DNA of 5,616 nt from UBA4729 sp038231175 (lineage in GTDB: Bacteria; Patescibacteriota; Saccharimonadia; Saccharimonadales; UBA4665), in the NCBI GenBank assembly GCA_038231175.1, contig JBBRLU010000036.1:1-5616 (forward strand). The letters run 5' to 3'. This document shows, in pieces, positions 1 to 5,502 of this stretch. The notes below the pieces were generated by a model. The model worked only from the letters and a program-made list of their open reading frames with translations. It had not been told where the DNA came from and did no database searches. The translations under genes and the position numbers were made by a program. Numbering within the stretch: the first letter of the stretch is position 1; the number at the start of each line of letters is the position of its first letter.

Positions 1-1020
1 CCCAAAAAACGCCGCCTCGGTAACGGCAAGGTCATCAGTATCAAGGGTGCCCGCGAAAATAACTTGCGTAACGTCACCGTCGATATCCCACTCGGCAAGA
101 TGGTGGTCGTCAGCGGTGTTTCCGGCTCCGGTAAATCAAGCCTAATAAACGATATCTTAGCCAAGGAGTTGTTGGCCCGCCTACACCGCGCCAACACCGT
201 ACCGGGCAAGCACGACGACATCATCGGTATCAAAGAGCTCGACAAAGCCATCATCATCGACCAGAGTCCCATCGGCCGCACGCCGCGGTCCAACCCGGCC
301 ACCTACACCGGTCTGTTTACCCCCATCCGTGAGCTGTTTGCCAGCGTGCCAGAAGCCAAATTACGAGGCTATGCTGCCGGCCGCTTCAGCTTTAATGTCA
401 AGGGCGGTCGCTGTGAAAACTGTTCTGGCGACGGCATCATCAAGATCGAGATGCACTTCTTGCCCGACGTCTATGTACCATGTGAAGTCTGCCATGGTAA
501 ACGCTATAACCGTGAAGCCCTAGAAATCCACTTCAAAGGCAAGACGGTCAGTGATGTCCTGGAAATGACCTGCGAAGCGGCGCTGGAATTCTTCAATAAT
601 ATTCCCAGCATCGCCCGTAAGCTGCTGACCATGGTCGACGTCGGCCTCGGCTACATCGCCCTCGGCCAACCGGCCACGACGCTGTCCGGTGGTGAGGCCC
701 AGCGGATCAAGTTGTCGACCGAACTCAGCCGTCGCCCGACCGGCCGGACGCTCTACATATTAGACGAGCCGACCACCGGGCTACACATGGCCGACGTCGA
801 CAGATTGCTGCACATGTTGCACGCCCTGGTCGACACCGGTAACAGCATGGTCGTGATCGAGCACAACCTCGACGTCATCAAGAATGCCGATTGGCTGATC
901 GACATGGGCCCCGAAGGCGGCAGCGCCGGTGGCCAGGTGATCGCCGAAGGCACGCCGGAGCAGGTGGCCAAAGTCGCCGCCAGCTACACCGGCCAATTCC
1001 TGAAGCAGATGCTGAAATAG
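1..1020 (+). CDS. uvrA: UvrA, excinuclease ABC subunit A (C-terminal part, 5' end outside window)
   Basis: UvrA is the damage-sensing ATPase of bacterial nucleotide excision repair; it loads UvrB onto DNA lesions in the cytoplasm. The frame is open from base 1, so this is the last 339 residues of a protein that is usually about 940 residues; the TTG at base 64 is an internal Leu codon, not a start. Seen, in fragment numbering: Walker A GVSGSGKSS (39-47) of the second ATPase domain; the UvrA zinc module with Cys138, Cys141, Cys161 and Cys164 (CENC, 19 residues, CEVC) followed by HGKRYNRE; the ABC signature LSGGEAQR (228-235); Walker B YILDEPTTGLH (252-262); and the switch His288 in VIEHN. All key residues are intact and the C-terminus ends normally at TAG. 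It converges on the small minus-strand ORF with one base between the stop codons. The upstream part and promoter cannot be seen. The identification is essentially certain. Confidence 0.98.
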   Translation, partial: PKKRRLGNGKVISIKGARENNLRNVTVDIPLGKMVVVSGVSGSGKSSLINDILAKELLARLHRANTVPGKHDDIIGIKELDKAIIIDQSPIGRTPRSNPATYTGLFTPIRELFASVPEAKLRGYAAGRFSFNVKGGRCENCSGDGIIKIEMHFLPDVYVPCEVCHGKRYNREALEIHFKGKTVSDVLEMTCEAALEFFNNIPSIARKLLTMVDVGLGYIALGQPATTLSGGEAQRIKLSTELSRRPTGRTLYILDEPTTGLHMADVDRLLHMLHALVDTGNSMVVIEHNLDVIKNADWLIDMGPEGGSAGGQVIAEGTPEQVAKVAASYTGQFLKQMLK

Positions 1021-1021
1021 C

Positions 1022-1201
1022 TTAGAGCAGGTCGCTCGTCAGGGCTAAATTATCGAGGACAATCGTGCCAGCTCTGACGGCGGCAAAAAATGCTTCGGTA
1101 GCCTCAGTACGCTCCTTGCTGAGGCGCTGAGCAGCAGCTTCTACGAAGCTAAGGTGGTTGTCGGACGGCGTGGTTGTTGGATAAAATGATTCTGGGCTCA
1201 T
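1022..1201 (-). CDS. Small hypothetical protein (59 aa), translationally coupled to the DedA gene
   Basis: I do not recognise this protein. On the minus strand an ATG (1201-1199) overlaps the TGA of the DedA gene as TGATG, and the frame runs 59 codons to TAA at 1024-1022. The start reads MSPESFYPTTTPSDN; residues about 18-47 (LSFVEAAAQRLSKERTEATE onward) look like an Ala/Glu-rich amphipathic helix, and the end is LALTSDLL. There is no membrane segment, signal peptide or cysteine. Codon choice (many GCC, GTC, CTG, ACC) resembles the neighbours. A weak ribosome site CAGGA lies 12 nt upstream inside the DedA gene, but re-initiation after the DedA stop is the likelier route. It fills nearly all the space between the DedA and uvrA genes, which supports real coding in such a compact region. 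Without homologues it could still be a chance open frame, as 59 codons is short. Confidence 0.6.
   Translation of the reverse strand: MSPESFYPTTTPSDNHLSFVEAAAQRLSKERTEATEAFFAAVRAGTIVLDNLALTSDLL
1101..1125. repeat. Perfect inverted repeat inside the small ORF
   Basis: GCCTCAG (1101-1107) and CTGAGGC (1119-1125) form a perfect 7-bp stem around an 11-nt loop. On the minus strand a run of six T (1090-1085) follows 10 nt after the stem, which is too far for a standard intrinsic terminator. A second short inverted repeat, AGCTTC-TAC-GAAGCT (1136-1150), lies just beside it. Both are within the 59-codon frame. They could give mRNA structure near the uvrA end or simply reflect codon choice. Confidence 0.4.
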
Positions 1202-1824
1202 CAGAGTTTCTGATCCTGTTTCTTGCGCTGCGCCATCTTGAGCTTAACGATGTGGTAGATTGTCGGTCCGGCCGTGATGATAATGACGCCGGCCAGCACC
1301 AGCTGGATGTACTTGTCGACACCAGGGATACGGCTACCAACGTAATAGCCGAGCAAGGGAACTGAGACCGCCCAGGCGATGTCACCGATGACATCGAATA
1401 GTAGGAACTTTCGGTAGGGCATGGCGCCGACGCCGGCCAGTACCGGCTGAAAGGTCCGCACTACCGGTAGGAAGTGCGAGATCAGCAGCGTCTTGGCGCC
1501 GTATTTTTCGTAAAAGGCTTCGGCTCTTGCAATGTGATCTTTGCGAAAGATCAAGCCATCGGGCTTGTTGAAGACCCGCGGCCCCAGCTTTTTACCGACG
1601 TAGTAGCCAGTGCTGTCGCCGATGATCGCCGCCAGCGCTACCACCAGTATGACCGATACGATCGATAGCTGACCGCTGTGGGCATAGATACCGGCGGCAA
1701 TCAGCAAGGTGTCACCGGGCAGAAAAAAGCCGAGTAGCAAGCCGACTTCGGCAAAGACGATACCGCCCAGCAGCAGCAGACCGCCGGTTTCGATCAAGTG
1801 ATTTACATTCAGCAAATTAGACAT
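1201..1824 (-). CDS. DedA-family (SNARE-associated/VTT domain) membrane protein
   Basis: DedA proteins are inner-membrane proteins linked to envelope integrity, proton-motive-force homeostasis and, in some members, undecaprenyl-phosphate or phospholipid flipping. The 207-residue length is normal for the family. Seen: a hydrophobic N-terminal region with the re-entrant-type motif FAEVGLLLGFFLPGD (24-38); IGDSTGYYVGKKLG (68-81); the family motif SHFLPVVRTFQPVLAG (116-131); FDVIGDIAWA (143-152); and a C-terminal membrane helix at about 172-192 followed by a basic tail (KLKMAQRKKQDQKL). Glu26 and Asp38 are 12 residues apart, like the functional acidic pair of E. coli YqjA (E39/D51). Arg123 matches the second essential arginine, whereas His117 sits where YqjA has Arg130. 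A TAG lies directly before the ATG in frame, so this is the first possible start; there is no clear Shine-Dalgarno site. It is the first gene of a two-gene unit with the 59-aa ORF. Substrate is unknown. Confidence 0.93.
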   Translation of the reverse strand: MSNLLNVNHLIETGGLLLLGGIVFAEVGLLLGFFLPGDTLLIAAGIYAHSGQLSIVSVILVVALAAIIGDSTGYYVGKKLGPRVFNKPDGLIFRKDHIARAEAFYEKYGAKTLLISHFLPVVRTFQPVLAGVGAMPYRKFLLFDVIGDIAWAVSVPLLGYYVGSRIPGVDKYIQLVLAGVIIITAGPTIYHIVKLKMAQRKKQDQKL

Positions 1825-1833
1825 CTAGCCATC

Positions 1834-1862
1834 ATCTTATATGCTAAAACTGTCAGCGTCCA
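1834..1862 (-). promoter_or_regulatory. Possible promoter for the DedA gene
   Basis: On the minus strand TGGACG (1862-1857, 4 of 6 to the -35 consensus) is followed after 17 nt by TAAGAT (1839-1834, 4 of 6 to the -10). The overlapping TATAAG (1841-1836) is a better -10 (5 of 6) but then spaced only 15 nt. The -10 would be only about 10 nt before the ATG, so the transcript would have almost no leader, in keeping with the missing Shine-Dalgarno site. Weak matches; treat as a suggestion. Confidence 0.3.
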
Positions 1863-1902
1863 GCTCAAACAGAGGCTACAACGAGGTAATTTGTCAAAAA
1901 AC

Positions 1903-1911
1903 TGCTATAAT
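1903..1911 (+). promoter_or_regulatory. Extended -10 promoter of the L25-methyltransferase operon
   Basis: TGCTATAAT is a perfect extended -10 element (TGnTATAAT). No -35 hexamer is found 16-18 nt upstream, which extended -10 promoters do not need. TTGTCA at 1891-1896 resembles a -35 but is only 9 nt away. Predicted transcription start is about 1917-1918, giving a leader of about 23 nt before the L25 ATG at 1941. Confidence 0.75.
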
Positions 1912-1916
1912 AGACA

Positions 1917-1933
1917 GAACTGTTAAGGAGTTC
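1917..1933 (+). promoter_or_regulatory. L25 ribosome binding site within a small 5' hairpin
   Basis: AAGGAG (1925-1930) lies 10 nt before the L25 ATG and decides that start. GAACT (1917-1921) and AGTTC (1929-1933) could pair as a 5-bp stem with the loop GTTAAGG, placing most of the Shine-Dalgarno site in the loop at the extreme 5' end of the predicted transcript. The ribosome site is clear; the hairpin is short and may be chance. Confidence 0.65.
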
Positions 1934-1940
1934 CCGTTTC

Positions 1941-2663
1941 ATGAGCCAAGATACTATTAGTTTGCAAGTTACCAATCGCGATATTACCGGTAAAGCCGTT
2001 AAGCACCTTCGTAAGGCCGGCACCGTGCCAGCCGTTATCCATGACCACGGCAAACCATCACTCAATATCCAAGGAGATTACGTAGCTATGACCAAAGTCT
2101 GGCGACAAGCCGGCAAGCACCACCCGGTGGCTTTGACGGCCGACGGTAAGCACTTTACGGCGCTGATCAAGACCGCCACTTTTGACCCCCGCAAGCACTT
2201 ATTGACACACATCGTCTTTAACGCCGTCAGCGCAACCGAAAAAGTCGAGGCCGAGATTCCGGTCCACCCGCGCTACGACGAAGGTAACGAATCGAGCCCG
2301 GCCGAACGTGTCGGTCTGCTGGTCCTAAGCCAGCTGGAGTCGGTCTTGGTTTCGGCCATCGCCAGCAAACTACCCGATTTCCTAGAGTATGACGCCGAAA
2401 AACTGATTGAGGTCGGTGACCACGTCACCGTCGCTGATTTGATCGTGCCGGCAGGAGTCGAGCTGAAAGTTGAAGCCGAGCACACCCTGGCTACCGTCTT
2501 TGAACCGAGCGCCTTAGCCGCCGCTAATGAAGCCGCCGGTGGCGATGCGCCCGAAGATGCCGCCGCTCCCGACAGTGAACAGGGTACTGAAGCCGACGAC
2601 ACCGGCAACGCCGCTGAAGATAAGCCAGGTGGCAAAGAACAAGCTCAGCCTAAGGGCGAATAG
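1941..2663 (+). CDS. rplY: 50S ribosomal protein L25, long CTC/TL5-type
   Basis: L25 binds 5S rRNA in the central protuberance of the large ribosomal subunit; the long form is also known as general stress protein Ctc or TL5. At 240 residues this is the two-domain form rather than the ~95-residue E. coli type. Seen: the N-terminal 5S-binding domain with the typical run from Arg13, TGKAVKHLRKAGTVPAVIH (16-34), then the join VSATEKVEAEIPVH (96-109), and the beta-rich C-terminal domain with LPDFLEYDAEKLIEVGDHV (144-162) and TVADLIVPAGVEL (163-175). From about residue 190 the protein is a disordered-looking tail rich in Ala, Gly, Asp and Glu. The start is fixed by AAGGAG 10 nt upstream and an extended -10 promoter. 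The methyltransferase gene begins 7 bp after the stop, so the two are probably one transcript. The family call is firm. Confidence 0.95.
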   Translation: MSQDTISLQVTNRDITGKAVKHLRKAGTVPAVIHDHGKPSLNIQGDYVAMTKVWRQAGKHHPVALTADGKHFTALIKTATFDPRKHLLTHIVFNAVSATEKVEAEIPVHPRYDEGNESSPAERVGLLVLSQLESVLVSAIASKLPDFLEYDAEKLIEVGDHVTVADLIVPAGVELKVEAEHTLATVFEPSALAAANEAAGGDAPEDAAAPDSEQGTEADDTGNAAEDKPGGKEQAQPKGE

Positions 2664-2670
2664 TTCTGCT

Positions 2671-3453
2671 ATGTCTGATAATTCCATCATCACGTTTGAT
2701 GGGGTAGCTGGTACGTTCTCCGAATACGATACGACCGTCCGCGGCCAGGTCCGCTACCAGGTAACCCGCCGCAACCTGACGCCCTACCTCAGACAACGCT
2801 CAATGTCGGTCCTCGATATAGGCGGGGGTAGCGGACCAGACGCCGCATGGTTAGTCAGCTTGGGCCACCGCGTGACGATTGTCGAGATTTCGGAGGAACA
2901 ACGCCTCTATGCCGAGCGCCGTTTTAATTTCTTTTTGCGCCCCGAAGAGCGGGCCTTGATCACCATGGTGGCTGGCGATTTATCACAGCTTAGTACCGAA
3001 GCCGGCAGCTATGACCTGGTACTGTGCCATGGGGTGGCCATGTACCAACCAAATCCGCGGTCCTTTATTGCTGAAGTCTGCCGCTGGGCCAAACCGAAGG
3101 GCATTATCTCGGTGTTAGAAAAAGGCTACTACGGCGCCGAGGCCCGGGCCGTCTATAACCAGGAGATCGATCAGCTGCAAGAATTACATGAAAGCCAAAA
3201 AATTATCAATAGTTTAGGTATAAAAGTTTATGCTTTTACGCCCGATGCGCTCGAAACGCTCATCGAAATGACTGGTGCTACCATCGAGCAATGGAGTGGC
3301 ATAAGGGTTATGAGTGATCGGCTTTTTGAGCGGGTGGCGGACATGTCGAAACCAGCTTTTGACACCATCTTAGAGGCTGAGTTTAGCCAAGGTAATAACC
3401 CCGGCATCCGGGCCCAGGGCCAACTACTACATTTTATTGCCCGCGCCAGTTAA
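2671..3453 (+). CDS. SAM-dependent methyltransferase, CmoM/SmtA-like
   Basis: A class I (Rossmann-fold) methyltransferase of 260 residues. Seen: the lead-in ITFDGVAGTFSEYDTTVRGQ (7-26), which resembles the N-terminus of E. coli CmoM (SmtA); motif I VLDIGGGSG (47-55) for S-adenosylmethionine; the acidic end of strand 2 at Glu72 (VTIVEIS); motif IV YDLVLCHGVAMYQPNPR (114-130); post-motif KPKGIISVLEKGYYGAEA (141-158); and a C-terminal part WSGIRVMSDRL (208-218) and LLHFIARAS like CmoM's GVRVFHDYL and YIHVTARK. In E. coli CmoM methylates cmo5U at position 34 of tRNAs; whether this protein has that substrate is not shown. I chose ATG 2671, just after the L25 stop, because the longer frame from 2527 would lie inside L25 and add a Pro-rich segment unlike the family. 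AAGGG (2652-2656) is a distant, weak ribosome site, so coupling to L25 translation is likely. It converges on the ABC gene. Confidence 0.88.
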   Translation: MSDNSIITFDGVAGTFSEYDTTVRGQVRYQVTRRNLTPYLRQRSMSVLDIGGGSGPDAAWLVSLGHRVTIVEISEEQRLYAERRFNFFLRPEERALITMVAGDLSQLSTEAGSYDLVLCHGVAMYQPNPRSFIAEVCRWAKPKGIISVLEKGYYGAEARAVYNQEIDQLQELHESQKIINSLGIKVYAFTPDALETLIEMTGATIEQWSGIRVMSDRLFERVADMSKPAFDTILEAEFSQGNNPGIRAQGQLLHFIARAS

Positions 3454-3478
3454 AGTTCAGTGAGCACCTTCCAGTACG

Positions 3479-5251
3479 TTACTCCTCGATGAAGCCCCCA
3501 GATTGGTGGGCCCACAGCTTAGCGTAGGTACCACCCTGCTTGAGCAGCTGGCGGTGTGAACCCTCTTCGACGATCTGACCTTGGTCGAGCACTACTATGC
3601 GGTCCATCTTCTGGATGGTACTCAGGCGGTGGGCGATGACGATGGCCGTCCGACCAGCCATGAGTTTCCACAAGGAGTCCTGGATCAAGACTTCGCTTTC
3701 GCTGTCCAGGGCGCTGGTAGCTTCGTCCAGCAGTAGGACCGGGGCGTCTTTGAGCATCGCCCGGGCGATAGCGATTCGTTGGCGCTGACCACCCGATAAC
3801 TTGACCCCGCGTTCGCCGACCAAGGTCTCGTAGCCTTTCGGTAGCCGGCTGATGAATTCTTCGGCATGGGCATGTTGAGCCGCCTTAACGATCTCCTCAT
3901 CGGTCGCATCGGCTTTACCGTAGGCGATATTTTCCCGGATCGTGCGGTGGAATAGCAACGGCTCCTGGGGAACGTAGGCGACGTGCTCGTGCAAACCATC
4001 CTGGGTTATTTTAGAGATATCCTGGCCGCCGATATAAATCGTGCCGGCGTCGACGTCGGCGAAGCGCAGCAGCAGTTTGGTGAGCGTAGTCTTGCCGGAA
4101 CCGGAGTGGCCGACGACGCCAACTTTCTCGCCCTGGGCAATTGCAAACGATAGCCGGTCAAACAAACTATCATTGGCGCCGTCGTGGGTAAAGCTTACGG
4201 CATCAAACCTGATCGAGCCGTCGGCAATGGCCGTCGGTTCGGGTTCGGGCGGGTCGACGACACTCGGCTTATTGGCTAAGATCTCGACCATATCGGCGGC
4301 GTCGCCCCAGGCGCGGGCGTAATTTCGCAGACTACCGTTACTGAAGTCAAACAGCTGATCAACCAGCCGTGAGGTGTAGCTTAAAATCAAGAACATCGTG
4401 CCTAGATTAGCTTTGAACAGGACGACCGCGCAGACTGCCAACGCTAGCGAACTACCGGAAATAATCCGGCTCAAAAAGCCGAGCTGATTCATCTGTGACC
4501 GTTGAATCAGAGCAAAGGCGTGCAATTTCCGTTGCGTGACGTGAGTAGCTTTTTGGAAGCGAGCTTGTTCGTAACCGCCGCGGGCATAACTCTTGATAGT
4601 CATGACGTTAGCGATGGCATCGGCTAAGTGACCGGTTTGGCGGCTTTCGGCGTTAGCCACCGTCCGACTGGCTTCCCGGACCGGCTTGGAAATCCGAATC
4701 GCAACTACCAAAAATAAGATAGTAAAGACATCAAGCGCAGCGACAAATAAAGTCGCTCTACTCAGGAGAATAATATTAGTTAGAACGATACCGATTAACA
4801 TCGGATAAACTTGAAAGATTGTCGTGTCAGCCGTTCGAATGTAGCCACCGAGCAACTTGGAGTTTTGTGACACCAGCGAGCCTCCAAAATTATTGGCGTG
4901 GAAATCGGCACTTTCATGAATCATCTGGTCAAAGACTAGTTCGGCATTATCGCGCGAGACCTTGGCTTCTAGGCGCCAAGCGAACAGATCGACCAGGCGC
5001 CAAGCGACAATGCCGGCCAATAATATTACGATGTAGGCAATCAGCGGCACACCAAAGACAGGCCATAACTGCTGCTTAGTGTAGTGATGCTGGCTTAACT
5101 TACTGAGTACGCTGGCGACTATCAGCGGTGGTAAGTAACCGTTGATAAAGACGGTCAAAGGTACCGTTAACAAAATACCACTCAGTAGCCGGGGATAGGC
5201 CCGGGCACGATCAAGGTAAAAAATTGCTGCTTTTCGAATGGAGTTATTCAT
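3479..5251 (-). CDS. Type I ABC exporter half-transporter (fused membrane and ATPase domains)
   Basis: A half-transporter of 590 residues, the usual size; two copies, or this plus a partner, would form an ATP-driven exporter in the cell membrane. Seen: six likely membrane helices at about 22-48, 64-91, 145-164, 167-188, 257-280 and 283-300, with the coupling-type loop around IANVMTIKSYARGGYE (213-228); then the ATPase domain from about 345 with Walker A GHSGSGKTT (381-389), Q-loop VPQE (427-430), signature LSGGQRQR (485-492), Walker B VLLLDE (505-510) with catalytic Glu510, D-loop SALD (513-516) and switch His541. All catalytic residues are intact. It resembles the MsbA/multidrug class, but substrate cannot be read from sequence: lipid, peptide or drug are all possible. 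The start ATG has AGGAAAGG about 13 nt upstream. It is a single-gene unit converging on the methyltransferase and divergent from the gene at 5496. Confidence 0.96.
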   Translation of the reverse strand: MNNSIRKAAIFYLDRARAYPRLLSGILLTVPLTVFINGYLPPLIVASVLSKLSQHHYTKQQLWPVFGVPLIAYIVILLAGIVAWRLVDLFAWRLEAKVSRDNAELVFDQMIHESADFHANNFGGSLVSQNSKLLGGYIRTADTTIFQVYPMLIGIVLTNIILLSRATLFVAALDVFTILFLVVAIRISKPVREASRTVANAESRQTGHLADAIANVMTIKSYARGGYEQARFQKATHVTQRKLHAFALIQRSQMNQLGFLSRIISGSSLALAVCAVVLFKANLGTMFLILSYTSRLVDQLFDFSNGSLRNYARAWGDAADMVEILANKPSVVDPPEPEPTAIADGSIRFDAVSFTHDGANDSLFDRLSFAIAQGEKVGVVGHSGSGKTTLTKLLLRFADVDAGTIYIGGQDISKITQDGLHEHVAYVPQEPLLFHRTIRENIAYGKADATDEEIVKAAQHAHAEEFISRLPKGYETLVGERGVKLSGGQRQRIAIARAMLKDAPVLLLDEATSALDSESEVLIQDSLWKLMAGRTAIVIAHRLSTIQKMDRIVVLDQGQIVEEGSHRQLLKQGGTYAKLWAHQSGGFIEE

Positions 5252-5262
5252 GTTTATCGAGC

Positions 5263-5278
5263 GACCTTTCCTGAGGTC
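5263..5278 (-). promoter_or_regulatory. ABC exporter ribosome binding site in a possible hairpin
   Basis: On the minus strand GACCT-CAGGAA-AGGTC can form a 5-bp stem whose loop carries AGGA, part of the purine stretch AGGAAAGG that is the only Shine-Dalgarno candidate for the exporter ATG at 5251. The spacing (about 13 nt from AAAGG) is long. The same arrangement, Shine-Dalgarno in a 5-bp hairpin, is seen before L25, but such short stems arise easily by chance. Confidence 0.35.
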
Positions 5279-5412
5279 CTTGGCTTACGGTGATTGGTAT
5301 TGGAAATTATTTTTGTCGAAGAAGAAGTTAGCACGCCAGTAAGGCGGTAATGATAATTTGGTTTGTGTTGATCAGGGTTTTTGTCCGCCTCCTGGTTACC
5401 ATCAATTGATGT

Positions 5413-5441
5413 TTGCTAATAGTTAAGGTCAATAGTATAGT
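5413..5441 (+). promoter_or_regulatory. Candidate promoter for the gene at 5496
   Basis: TTGCTA (5413-5418, 4 of 6 to the -35 consensus), a 17-nt spacer, and TATAGT (5436-5441, 5 of 6 to the -10). Start of transcription would be about 5448, giving a leader of about 48 nt with no Shine-Dalgarno site. An alternative is TATAAC (5482-5487, 5 of 6), which has no good -35 and would give an almost leaderless transcript starting at or near the ATG at 5496. Confidence 0.4.
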
Positions 5442-5460
5442 ATATAGCTTGTGAATGCAA

Positions 5461-5502
5461 TTAGTCACGTCAGTATTTTTATATAACTTTTAGTCATGTC
5501 AG
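5461..5502 (+). repeat. 13-nt imperfect direct repeat overlapping a start codon
   Basis: TTAGTCACGTCAG (5461-5473) and TTAGTCATGTCAG (5490-5502) match at 12 of 13 positions, 29 bp apart start to start. The single difference (C to T) creates the ATG start codon in the second copy. It may be a pair of regulator binding sites or a small tandem duplication. Confidence 0.5.

Larger units (their letters stand above)
5252..5495. other. AT-rich divergent intergenic region between the ABC exporter and the last gene
   Basis: This 244-bp spacer is the largest in the window and clearly more AT-rich than the genes, especially at 5405-5495. It must hold both divergent promoters. It contains a perfect 10-bp palindrome ATCAATTGAT (5401-5410), the overlapping AT-rich run TAGTATAGTATATAG (5433-5447), which offers -10-like hexamers on both strands (TATAGT on +, TATACT on -), and a 13-nt imperfect direct repeat. 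For the exporter, GTGACT (5468-5463) 18 nt before TATACT (5444-5439) is a weak minus-strand promoter candidate that would give a leader of about 180 nt. I see no RNA gene or recognisable riboswitch in it. Confidence 0.5.

Noticed and set aside
64..66. TTG at 64 as the start of a short 318-residue UvrA-like ATPase
   Set aside because: The frame is open and UvrA-like (KVISIKGARENNLRNV) up to base 1, so the TTG is an internal leucine.
1892..1897. Perfect TTGACA on the minus strand as a -35 for the DedA gene
   Set aside because: The hexamers 16-18 nt downstream (such as CTCTGT) do not resemble a -10.
2527..2670. A 48-residue N-terminal extension of the methyltransferase from ATG 2527
   Set aside because: It lies wholly within L25 in another frame, is Pro/Lys-rich and unlike the family; ATG 2671 right after the L25 stop gives a normal-length protein.
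3411..3435. GGCC-CAG-GGCC followed by ATTTTATT near the end of the methyltransferase gene, as a terminator
   Set aside because: The stem is only 4 bp, the T-rich part is about 10 nt away and interrupted, and it lies inside the coding sequence.
5388..5393. Strong Shine-Dalgarno-like AGGAGG on the minus strand, with an open frame without ATG running to about 5254
   Set aside because: No ATG, GTG or TTG lies at a usable distance downstream; the frame of about 56 codons has no supported start.
5328..5402. A 24-codon minus-strand ORF (MVTRRRTKTL...) upstream of the ABC exporter, as a possible leader peptide
   Set aside because: It has no ribosome site before its ATG, no paired hairpins with the exporter start that I could find, and is short enough to be chance.
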